In this document: piece by piece, positions 1 to 5,447 of the stretch
Numbering within the stretch: the first letter of the stretch is position 1
Layout of the letters: every line of letters begins with the position of its first letter
Assembly (NCBI GenBank): GCA_021817625.1
Contig: JAKASY010000064.1
Span: 1-8,040, forward strand
Source: Bacillota bacterium
GTDB lineage: Bacteria; Bacillota_E; JAJZYS01; JAILZS01
Reading direction: 5' to 3'
Length of the DNA: 8,040 bases
Notes under the pieces: generated by a model
The model's database searches: none
The model's input: the letters and a program-made list of their open reading frames with translations, nothing else
Told to the model about the DNA's origin: nothing
Program-made: the position numbers and the translations under genes

Positions 1-1391
1 CCCTGCCCGAGTGGAGCCGCGTGAGCATCGTCGAGCCCTCCCATCACGACCCGGAGGCGGCCTACCTCGCCGCCAACCGCTACCAGCTTGACGACACGCG
101 GCCGTACCTCTTCAAGACCAAGGACGGCGGCAAGACGTGGACCGCGATCACGAGCGGCATCGCGGCGGACGACTTCACCCGCGTCATCCGCGAGGACCCG
201 GAGGTGCCCGGGCTGCTGTACGCCGGCACGGAGCGCGGCGGCGTATACGTCTCGTTCGACGACGGCGGCCGCTGGCAAAGCCTCAGCCTCAACCTGCCGG
301 TCGTGCCGGTGCACGACCTGGAGGTTAAGGGCACCGACCTCGTGGCCGCCACCCATGGTCGCTCCTTCTGGATCCTCGACGACGTGACGCCGCTGCGCCA
401 GCTCGCGCGCGACGGCGCCGGGCGGCCGGCACGCCTGTTCGCGCCGCGCGACACGGTACGCGCGACCACGGCCTCGCCCGACTTCGAGCGCGTGCCCGAG
501 AAGGTCATGCGCGCCACCGTGGTCGGCGACCAGTATGTCGCGGCCGTGCTCGACACGGGGGACGCGCCGATCTACGCCGACGCCGGCCAGAACGCGCCGC
601 CCGGCGTGATCCTGCAGTACTACCTTGCGGCCGAGCCCGAGGGCCCCGTCCTCATCACCGTGCGCGACGCCCAGGGCGCCACCGTCGCTACGTTCTCCAG
701 CGACGCGCCGGCCAAGAAGGGCGAGCCCAAGCCTCTCCCCAAGGACGCGGGCAGCCACCGGCGGGTGTGGGATATGCGCTACCCGGGCGCCGTGGCGATC
801 GAGGGCGCTACGGCCGACTGGCCCCGATGCGCCCCACTCGCCCCGCCGGGTGAGTACGAGGTCGAGCTCGAGGCGGCGGCGATGCGCGAGACGCACCGCT
901 TCCGCCTCCTGCCGCCGCCGAACGTGGACATCCCGCAGGCGGACTACGACGAGCAGTTCGCCTTCGTGAGCCGGGCGCGCGACCTGCTCGACCGCATCCA
1001 CGGCGCCATCAATCGCACGACGCGCCTGCGCGCCCAAGTCGAAGAGTGGCAGGCCCGACTTGAGGGCAGCGAGCACGAGTCGGCGGCGGCGGCGCTCAAG
1101 GCGCTCGGCGAGGCCGTCGACGGTGTGCGCGGCGAGCTGGTGCAGCAGATGATCGACAACTTCCAGGATACGATCAACTTCCCGCCGCGCCTCAACGCCA
1201 AGGTGGCGCACGTGTTCGACGTGGCGTCGTCCGCCGACGCGCGGCCCACGAGCCAGTGCTACGAGGCGCTTGGCGACCTCGAGGCGGAGGCCGCCGACGT
1301 GTTCGGGCGGCTCGACCGCCTCGTGGCCGAGGACGTCGCGCGCTTCAACGAGCAGGCCCGCTCGCTTGAGCTGCCCGCCCTGCGCGCCTGA
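1..1391 (+). CDS. Sortilin/VPS10-like Asp-box (BNR) beta-propeller protein, C-terminal part (5' truncated by window)
   Basis: The reading frame is open from base 3 to a TGA at 1389-1391, so the true start lies left of the window and the ATG at 21 is internal. At least 462 residues are present. Two Asp-box blades are visible: K-D-G-G-K-T-W at 120-140 and S-F-D-D-G-G-R-W at 252-275. They are followed by the family-typical stretch around 'ATHGRSFWILDD' that closes the propeller. Beyond this is the usual C-terminal region: a beta-rich domain with 'RRVWDMRYPG' near 760-790, then a helical, coiled-coil-like segment (about 940-1390). Proteins of this family are usually about 1,000 residues and are often annotated as glycosyl hydrolase or VPS10 domain protein. 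No enzymatic activity is established for most of them, and I see no catalytic residues in this part. Export cannot be judged because the N-terminus is missing. The family call is firm; the function is unknown. Confidence 0.85.
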   Translation, partial: LPEWSRVSIVEPSHHDPEAAYLAANRYQLDDTRPYLFKTKDGGKTWTAITSGIAADDFTRVIREDPEVPGLLYAGTERGGVYVSFDDGGRWQSLSLNLPVVPVHDLEVKGTDLVAATHGRSFWILDDVTPLRQLARDGAGRPARLFAPRDTVRATTASPDFERVPEKVMRATVVGDQYVAAVLDTGDAPIYADAGQNAPPGVILQYYLAAEPEGPVLITVRDAQGATVATFSSDAPAKKGEPKPLPKDAGSHRRVWDMRYPGAVAIEGATADWPRCAPLAPPGEYEVELEAAAMRETHRFRLLPPPNVDIPQADYDEQFAFVSRARDLLDRIHGAINRTTRLRAQVEEWQARLEGSEHESAAAALKALGEAVDGVRGELVQQMIDNFQDTINFPPRLNAKVAHVFDVASSADARPTSQCYEALGDLEAEAADVFGRLDRLVAEDVARFNEQARSLELPALRA

Positions 1392-1408
1392 TCAAGACGC
1401 CGCCGATC

Positions 1409-1435
1409 GACGCCGCCGGGCTGGCCGGCGGCGTC
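1409..1435. terminator. GC hairpin between convergent genes, probable bidirectional terminator
   Basis: The left arm GACGCCGCCGG (1409-1419) pairs perfectly with CCGGCGGCGTC (1425-1435) around a five-base loop, giving an 11-bp all-Watson-Crick stem. It lies 17 bases after the propeller gene's stop and 18 bases before the stop of the opposite-strand DUF402 gene, where a terminator is expected for both. There is no T tract on either side, so it is not a canonical intrinsic terminator. A second copy of GACGCCGCC sits just upstream at 1396-1404. Confidence 0.6.
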
Positions 1436-1453
1436 GCCGCGTCCGCGCCCCGG

Positions 1454-2140
1454 TCACAGGTCGCCGGCCGCCATGGGCGTTCCGGCCGCGCAGCTGGCGG
1501 GCAGGGTCGGCAGCGGCCAGGCCGGGTCGCGCCGCCAGCGCGGCCACGCCTCGTCGAACGGCGCGGCGCCGGCCTCTACGAGCGCGAGCGCCTCCTCGCG
1601 AGCGCGCGCCACCGCCGCGGCGTCGCGGTCGTCGATCACGCCGAGGCGGCGGGCGTGGGCGTACTCCTCCTCGTCCTTCCAGCGGCAGGACCGATCGGGG
1701 GACACGACCAGGTCGAGGAGCAGGTCGAACGTGTCGACCGCTCGCCCGCGCCGCACGTGCGGCCGCTCGAAGTTCACGTACCAGGCGGTCAGGCCGCCGC
1801 GTGCGTCGTCCAGGACGGCGCTCACGCTGAACCACTGCCCCGGTGTCATGATGTGGAGCCAGGACGTGTCACGCCACGTCCAGCGCCCCAGCCGCCAGTC
1901 CCCAGCCGCCAGGCTCGGGATGGTCGCCTCCCGCACCGTGCTCCCGCCGTCCCGTAGCGATGCGATCCAGGTCTCCGGCGCTAGCATCTCCACGCCCGGC
2001 CAGTGCGCGAGCACGAGCCGGCCGGTCGGGTCGTGCGCCACGACGCGCGTCGGCATGGCGCTCCACACGCGGCCCCGGAACACGTCGCGGCGCACGGCCG
2101 TGCTCCCGGCGGGAAACGGCCGGTGGGACGGCCCAGGCAT
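1454..2140 (-). CDS. DUF402 domain protein (FomD/Ntdp-like nucleotide phosphohydrolase family)
   Basis: A 228-residue cytoplasmic protein. The ATG start at 2140 is supported by GGAGGTGA at 2146-2153 on the minus strand, with eight bases between GGAGG and ATG. An upstream extension of the frame lacks such support and would run into the neighbouring gene. The DUF402 core is clear in residues 115-160: W120-Y121-V-N123 followed by E125, P127 and R130; 'DTFDLLLDLVV' with D136, D139 and D143; then K155-D-E-E-E159. These are the polar positions the family uses to bind metal and phosphate. A helical tail with 'GAAPFDEAWPRWR' follows, as in longer family members. Characterised relatives include FomD (CMP-phosphonate hydrolysis) and staphylococcal Ntdp (nucleoside di/triphosphate hydrolysis); the substrate here is not predictable. 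It follows the two membrane genes on the same strand after an 89-base gap and probably has its own promoter. Confidence 0.85.
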   Translation of the reverse strand: MPGPSHRPFPAGSTAVRRDVFRGRVWSAMPTRVVAHDPTGRLVLAHWPGVEMLAPETWIASLRDGGSTVREATIPSLAAGDWRLGRWTWRDTSWLHIMTPGQWFSVSAVLDDARGGLTAWYVNFERPHVRRGRAVDTFDLLLDLVVSPDRSCRWKDEEEYAHARRLGVIDDRDAAAVARAREEALALVEAGAAPFDEAWPRWRRDPAWPLPTLPASCAAGTPMAAGDL

Positions 2141-2166
2141 CGTGGTCACCTCCCCGTGTCGGCGCG

Positions 2167-2175
2167 AGCCTAGCA
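2167..2175 (-). promoter_or_regulatory. Possible extended -10 promoter for the DUF402 gene
   Basis: On the minus strand these bases read TGCTAGGCT, i.e. TGn-TAnnnT, an extended -10 form. No good -35 box lies 16-18 bases upstream. A transcript would start about 20 bases before the ribosome binding site. It overlaps a small inverted repeat (2173-2190). This is a weak call based on a short match. Confidence 0.3.
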
Positions 2176-2208
2176 CGGGCCTGCCCGCGCCGCCAGGGCA
2201 CGATGCCC
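2173..2208 (-). terminator. Two small hairpins after the VirB6-like gene, possible weak terminator
   Basis: GGGCA/TGCCC with a three-base loop (2196-2208) is followed, reading leftward, by an eight-base inverted repeat with one G-T pair around two bases (2173-2190). They lie 20-60 bases past the stop of the membrane gene at 2230. No T tract follows. They may attenuate read-through into the DUF402 gene, or they may be chance pairing in GC-rich DNA. Confidence 0.3.
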
Positions 2209-2229
2209 ATGCCTGTGCGGTCCGCCGCA

Positions 2230-3021
2230 TCATGCCCACCGGCGCCACGACCAGCCCGCCGCAACGCGACCTATGAGCGCCTCGGCGCCGTCCCGGCCGG
2301 CGCTGTGGGCGAAGCGCCTCAGCCATCCGGGCAGCCGGAGCGTGAGGTAGAGGAGGGCGAGCGAGGACACGAGACCCTCCGTCGGCGATGTCTGGGAGGA
2401 CAGGTCGACGAGGGCGACCTGGAAGAGCACGAGGAGGATGACCTGGACCGGCTGCAGGAGGAGCACCGCCCCGAGCTCGGCCGCCCAGGCGCGAGCCAGG
2501 GCGGCGCCCGCCGGGTGGATGGCGCACACGAGCGCCAGCGGCGCGACGGCGGTGAGCGCGAACAGCTCGACCAGGCGCACGGCGTAGATCACGGCCAGGG
2601 CGACGAGCAGGGCCAGGTACGGCACGATCGCGAGGAGGAGCGCGAGGATGCCGGCGGGCGGGGCCGGCGCCGACAGCGCCGCTGTGATGCGGGCGCTCTC
2701 GCCGAAGGCGGCGTCGAACAGGTTGGTCAGGCGGATGAGCCAGCCCACGAGGTGCAGCGACTGGCTGGCCAGGAGCACCGCGCCCGCCGTACGCAGTGCG
2801 AGGGCACGAAGGCTGGGCCGCGCAGCGAGCGGAAGCGGCAGGGCCACCAGACCGCCGGCGGCGCAAAGGAGCAGCACGGCGAGGCCGGCAGAAAGGCCGA
2901 ACGCCACCTGCCAGACCGCCAGGAGGCCGGGCGACGCGGTGATGTCCGGCGTCGAAAGGGCGAAGCGCGCCAGGTCCGACAGGAGGGCGTGCGCGACGGA
3001 GCCCCAGCCGAGGAGCCCCAC
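2230..3021 (-). CDS. TrbL/VirB6-like polytopic membrane protein (type IV secretion channel type)
   Basis: The likely start is GTG at 3021, five bases after the stop of the upstream pilin-like gene. There is no Shine-Dalgarno sequence, so translation is probably coupled to that gene; a CTG overlapping the upstream stop is an alternative. The product is 263 residues with about six hydrophobic segments, near residues 33-62, 73-98, 122-147, 150-170, 180-207 and 214-230. A basic C-terminal tail follows. The TrbL/VirB6-like signature is in residues 148-205: 'VRLVELFALTAVAPLAL', then a short loop, a Trp in 'ARAWAAELGAV', and a Gln-containing helix 'LLLQPVQVILLVLFQ'. VirB6/TrbL proteins form the inner-membrane channel base of type IV secretion or conjugation machines. 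The call rests on topology, this core pattern and pairing with a VirB2-like protein; sequence identity in this family is always low. An unrelated six-helix membrane protein remains possible. Confidence 0.6.
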   Translation of the reverse strand: MGLLGWGSVAHALLSDLARFALSTPDITASPGLLAVWQVAFGLSAGLAVLLLCAAGGLVALPLPLAARPSLRALALRTAGAVLLASQSLHLVGWLIRLTNLFDAAFGESARITAALSAPAPPAGILALLLAIVPYLALLVALAVIYAVRLVELFALTAVAPLALVCAIHPAGAALARAWAAELGAVLLLQPVQVILLVLFQVALVDLSSQTSPTEGLVSSLALLYLTLRLPGWLRRFAHSAGRDGAEALIGRVAAGWSWRRWA

Positions 3022-3026
3022 CGTCG

Positions 3027-3269
3027 TCAGAACGGCGTGGGCGCACCGGCCCAGCTGTACATGAGGCCGATCAGGTCCTTGGCGAAGATGATGACGAGAA
3101 GGCCGGACGCGACGGCGAGCAGCCGGTGCCAGGCGTGCGAGCGCTGGCCCGGGTTGTCCCCGGCGGTGAACAGCTCCACGGCGGCGAACAGGAGAAAGAG
3201 GCCAGCCGCGATGCCGAGCCACTCCTGCACCGATGTCACGGCGTTCAGCAGGAAGGACTGGATGGACAC
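3027..3269 (-). CDS. Small two-helix membrane protein, VirB2/T4SS-pilin-like
   Basis: An 80-residue protein. The GTG start at 3269 is set by AGGAGG at 3277-3282 (minus strand), seven bases upstream. The frame extends further upstream, but that part codes for an Arg/Gly-rich stretch that is just the translated leader. Two hydrophobic helices are visible: about residues 15-36 ('LGIAAGLFLLFAAVELFTAG') and 50-72 ('LLAVASGLLVIIFAKDLIGL'), separated by a polar loop of about 15 residues containing 'DNPGQRSHAW'. This two-helix hairpin with a short polar loop is the layout of VirB2/TrbC and Firmicute T4SS pilin-like subunits. It lacks the long cleavable signal peptide of classical VirB2, as many Gram-positive versions do. 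The VirB6-like gene follows after five bases, so both are almost certainly one transcript. The small size means the family call rests on topology and context. Confidence 0.55.
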   Translation of the reverse strand: MSIQSFLLNAVTSVQEWLGIAAGLFLLFAAVELFTAGDNPGQRSHAWHRLLAVASGLLVIIFAKDLIGLMYSWAGAPTPF

Positions 3270-3276
3270 AGGACCA

Positions 3277-3282
3277 CCTCCT
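3277..3282 (-). promoter_or_regulatory. Ribosome binding site fixing the GTG start of the pilin-like gene
   Basis: The minus strand reads AGGAGG here, seven bases before the GTG at 3269. It decides the start: the frame stays open well upstream, but no upstream start codon is placed this well. Confidence 0.75.
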
Positions 3283-3316
3283 CGGCGGCGGTTCTGCCAT
3301 TTCATGCCATGTCCTT

Positions 3317-3332
3317 GCCCGCAACGGTGGGC
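3317..3332 (+). terminator. Short hairpin followed by TTTT in the divergent region
   Basis: GCCCGC (3317-3322) pairs with GTGGGC (3327-3332), one G-T pair included, around the loop AACG, and TTTTG follows at 3333-3337. On the plus strand this has the form of a small intrinsic terminator and would stop transcripts antisense to the membrane pair before they reach the TauE promoter. On the minus strand it would instead form a leader hairpin in the pilin-like mRNA. The stem is short. Confidence 0.4.
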
Positions 3333-3380
3333 TTTTGTCCCTCGTTGGGCGGTCGAAGGTCGCGACGGCAGCATCTGCCC

Positions 3381-3410
3381 TTGACAGGCACCGGCGTCGT
3401 GCCGCTGAAT
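3381..3410 (+). promoter_or_regulatory. Likely promoter of the TauE/SafE gene
   Basis: A perfect -35 hexamer TTGACA lies at 3381-3386. The best -10 at normal spacing is CTGAAT (3405-3410), 18 bases downstream and matching TATAAT at only three positions. A better-looking TAAGAT at 3414-3419 is too far away (27 bases). The start of transcription would be near 3417, giving a leader of about 40 bases. The strength of the call comes from an exact TTGACA in non-coding DNA of a very GC-rich genome. Confidence 0.5.
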
Positions 3411-3459
3411 ACGTAAGATGTGTTTTCCGATCGGCGATGGGAGAATTCGTGAGGAGGCG

Positions 3460-4230
3460 ATGCGCGTGGTGCTGCTCGTGGCGGGCGTGGGTCTCGTCGT
3501 GGGCCTGCTCGTCGGCCTCACGGGCGTCGGCGGCGGCAGCCTTCTGACGCCGGTCCTCGTGCTCGTGGGCGTACCGATCCCGACGGCGGTGGGTACCGAC
3601 CTCGTGTACAACATCGGCACCAAGCTCACTGGCACCATCCAGCACTTCCGCCAGCATGCCGTCGACTGGCGCTGGGCGTGCGCGATCGGCGCCGGCGGCG
3701 TGCCGATGGCCGTGATCGGCAGCCTGGTCGCCGGTGCGCTGCGACACGACACGGTGCTCTTGCATCACGTGCTCGGCGCCGCCCTCGTCCTGGCCGCGGT
3801 GAGCACGGTTGTGCAGGAGGGCGTGCGTCTCGTCCGCCGCCGGCGCGCGGGCGCGGGAGTGCCGCCCGCGGCGCGCCGCCCGGCATCGCCACTGATGCTC
3901 GTGCCACTGGGCGCCGGCATCGGCTTTCTCGTCGGCCTCACGTCGATCGGTGCGGGCTCGCTCGTCGCTCCCGCACTGCTCCTTTGGTCGGGCCTTACGG
4001 CGCGGCGCATCGTCGGCACCGACGTGGCCACGGGCCTCCTCCTCACGGCCGCCGCCGGTCTGGCCCACGCCAGCGTCGGGACGGTCGACTGGCATCTCGT
4101 GCTGAACCTTCTGGCCGGCTCCATCCCCGGCGCCTGGCTCGGCAGCCGCCTCACGGTGCGCGTGCCGGGACGACCGCTCAAGACGATCGTCGCGGGTCTT
4201 GTGCTCCTGAGCGGCCTGCGCTTGTTCTGA
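3460..4230 (+). CDS. TauE/SafE family permease (DUF81 sulfite/organosulfonate-type exporter)
   Basis: A 256-residue inner-membrane protein with about seven or eight hydrophobic segments. The family's internal duplication is plain. Residues 16-47 carry 'LVGLTGVGGGSLLTP' ending in VGTD, and residues 157-188 carry 'LVGLTSIGAGSLVAP' ending in VGTD. Each copy is followed about 20 residues later by a VDW motif (68-70 and 208-210). An Arg-rich loop (about 121-142) separates the halves. The ATG at 3460 has GAGGAGG only two bases upstream; GTG at 3466 would have better spacing (eight bases) and would shorten the protein by two residues. Family members are linked to export of sulfite, sulfoacetate, taurine-derived or other organic anions. 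No sulfur-metabolism gene lies nearby, so the substrate is unknown. It is transcribed alone, away from the secretion-like pair, and ends at strong hairpins. Confidence 0.9.
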   Translation: MRVVLLVAGVGLVVGLLVGLTGVGGGSLLTPVLVLVGVPIPTAVGTDLVYNIGTKLTGTIQHFRQHAVDWRWACAIGAGGVPMAVIGSLVAGALRHDTVLLHHVLGAALVLAAVSTVVQEGVRLVRRRRAGAGVPPAARRPASPLMLVPLGAGIGFLVGLTSIGAGSLVAPALLLWSGLTARRIVGTDVATGLLLTAAAGLAHASVGTVDWHLVLNLLAGSIPGAWLGSRLTVRVPGRPLKTIVAGLVLLSGLRLF

Positions 4231-4245
4231 TCGACCATCGGGCGG

Positions 4246-4279
4246 GCGACGCCGCGCTCCTCCAGGGGCGCGGCGTCGC
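4246..4279 (+). terminator. Strong GC hairpin after the TauE/SafE gene
   Basis: A 15-bp stem runs from GCGACGCCGCGC at 4246-4257 plus TCC to GGG plus GCGCGGCGTCGC ending at 4279. It has one T-G pair and a TCCA loop (4261-4264). It begins 16 bases after the TauE stop. There is no T tract, as with the hairpin at 1409-1435, and the two share the GACGCCGC start of the left arm. Likely terminates or stabilises the TauE transcript. Confidence 0.6.
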
Positions 4280-4292
4280 TGAGTCGTGGCGT

Positions 4293-4315
4293 CGCCGCCG
4301 TCAACTTCGGCGGCG
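4293..4315 (+). terminator. Second GC hairpin in the TauE-SGNH gap
   Basis: CGCCGCCG (4293-4300) pairs with CGGCGGCG (4308-4315) around a seven-base loop. It follows the first hairpin by 13 bases and precedes the SGNH gene by about 70. It may act in tandem as a terminator or be part of the SGNH leader. No T tract follows. Confidence 0.4.
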
Positions 4316-4388
4316 TCGGCAAGTCGACAAGGCCGGCTCCGGCGGTCGTCGAAGGCGAGGGCCGAGGCGCCGCGGAAGGGGGAGGGCC

Positions 4389-5447
4389 ATGCGACGCCCG
4401 AGTCCGCTTGTCGCGTGCAGCATCATCGCCGCCGCCGCTGCCGTCGGCGCCGCTGTCGGCCACGCGCGCGTGCCGCCGGCGCTGGCCGCCCCGCACACGA
4501 GAGCGCGCGCGTGCGCGCGTACCTGCGTCCGGGCCCGCACGGCCGACTCGCGACCGCCTCGGCAGGCCGTCGCGCGCCGCTCGCCGCAGGGAGGTGGCCT
4601 GCGGCCGCTGCCGGCGCCGAGCGCGCGCCATCCGCTCACGATCCTGAGCGTGGGCGACTCGCTCGGCGAGGACCTCGGCTTCGGCCTTGCTGACGTGCTG
4701 TCGGCCGACCCGCATGTGCGCGTGGTCCTGGACGCGGTCGGCTCGACCGGCCTGGCCGACGTCGCGTACTACGACTGGGCCTCGCACCTGCGCCAGGACC
4801 TGGCGAGCGCGCACCCGGCGCTCGTGGTGGCGATGCTCGGCGGCAATGACGCGGTGAGCTTCGATCAGGGCGACCGCTATGCGGCCTTCGGTAGCATGCT
4901 GTGGCGCCAGCTGTACGGAGCGCGCGTGCACGCGCTCATGCGCGAGGCGCGAGACGCCGGTGCGCGTGTCGTGTGGGTGGGCATGCCCGTCATGGCGCCC
5001 GGCGCCGTCCTCTCGGACGCCTCCATGCGCACCCTCGACGCGCTCTACCGGCGAGAGGCGGCCCGTCTGCGCGGCGTCGTGTACGTCTCAACCTGGCGCC
5101 TGCTCCAAGCGCCCGGCGGCGGCTACACGGCCGCGCTCAGGACGCGCTCCGGCGCGCTCGAGGTCGTGCGCGACCCTGACGGCGTGCACATCGCCCCGCC
5201 CGCCGGCGACGCCCTGGTGGCGACGGCGGTCGTCGCGGCGATCAATCGCACCGATGGCCTGGGCCTTTGCCTCTCGCCGGACGACCTGTGGCAGGGACTG
5301 GGCCCCGCGACGTGCCCGGCCGTCGCGTCTGTGTCGGGCGATAGAGGGCTAGAGAGACGGCCGGCGAAGTGCCTGGGCCTAGTCTCGGGCGCCGCCGCGC
5401 AGCGAGGGCGGCGAGGGAGGAGTTGCCAGTGGAAGCTCCCAAGGTGA
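4389..5447 (+). CDS. Secreted SGNH/GDSL hydrolase, DUF459-like
   Basis: The frame gives 352 residues from ATG 4389, with GGAGG at 4381-4385. The N-terminus is a Sec signal peptide: two Arg, an Ala-rich hydrophobic core (about 7-24), then possible cleavage after 'PPALA' near residue 33. An Arg/Pro-rich linker with Cys42 and Cys46 runs to about residue 80. The SGNH domain shows block I 'SVGDSL' with nucleophile Ser91, block III 'GGND' with Gly151-152 and Asn153, and block V 'DPDGVH' with Asp264 and His267. The oxyanion and triad residues are therefore all present. The pattern fits DUF459/COG2845 proteins, which are associated with acyl-ester chemistry on cell-wall or exopolysaccharide substrates; the substrate here is unknown. 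Residues from about 315 onward look non-native (odd codons, Arg-rich) and overlap the next gene by 19 bases, so the true end may be near 5344-5352. Confidence 0.8.
   Translation: MRRPSPLVACSIIAAAAAVGAAVGHARVPPALAAPHTRARACARTCVRARTADSRPPRQAVARRSPQGGGLRPLPAPSARHPLTILSVGDSLGEDLGFGLADVLSADPHVRVVLDAVGSTGLADVAYYDWASHLRQDLASAHPALVVAMLGGNDAVSFDQGDRYAAFGSMLWRQLYGARVHALMREARDAGARVVWVGMPVMAPGAVLSDASMRTLDALYRREAARLRGVVYVSTWRLLQAPGGGYTAALRTRSGALEVVRDPDGVHIAPPAGDALVATAVVAAINRTDGLGLCLSPDDLWQGLGPATCPAVASVSGDRGLERRPAKCLGLVSGAAAQRGRRGRSCQWKLPR
5416..5422 (+). promoter_or_regulatory. Ribosome binding site fixing the malic enzyme start
   Basis: GGAGGAG lies here, with GGAGG (5416-5420) eight bases before GTG 5429. 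A TTG at 5423 is only two bases away and an ATG at 5369 has no such site, so GTG 5429 is preferred. The site lies inside the apparent 3' end of the SGNH frame. Confidence 0.7.

Larger units (their letters stand above)
3270..3459. promoter_or_regulatory. Divergent control region between pilin-like and TauE/SafE genes
   Basis: This 190-base non-coding stretch separates two divergent genes and includes the leaders of both. About 3404-3445 is noticeably richer in A and T than the flanking genes. It contains a perfect TTGACA box, a hairpin followed by TTTT, and TGCCAT repeated at 3295-3300 and 3305-3310, ten bases apart (one helical turn). I found no convincing minus-strand promoter for the pilin-like gene. 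Confidence 0.6.

Noticed and set aside
1454..3046. DUF402 frame extended upstream to a 530-residue protein
   Set aside because: The extension is antisense-like filler over the VirB6-like gene. A strong GGAGGTGA places the start at 2140, and the DUF402 family fits 228 residues.
1960..3384. A 474-codon plus-strand frame rich in Glu, Gln and Arg
   Set aside because: It is the complement of the hydrophobic VirB6-like gene; antisense of Leu/Val/Ala codons gives such charged low-complexity sequence.
3286..3395. Possible c-di-GMP (GEMM) riboswitch in the minus-strand leader of the pilin-like gene, because of a GGGACAAAAGCCC-like stretch
   Set aside because: The resemblance is limited to one short block. 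The conserved GCAAA-CC core and the paired second stem with its receptor loop are not found, so I do not call it.
2230..4095. A 621-codon open frame on the minus strand spanning the VirB6-like gene and running antisense through the pilin-like and TauE genes
   Set aside because: Only the part from 3021 down has membrane-protein character. Upstream it is Arg/His/Ala-rich low-complexity translation antisense to a clear TauE gene, typical of stop-poor GC-rich DNA.
4231..4388. A small gene between the TauE and SGNH genes
   Set aside because: Open frames here are Arg-rich GC filler without a plausible start, and the stretch is taken up by two hairpins and the SGNH leader.
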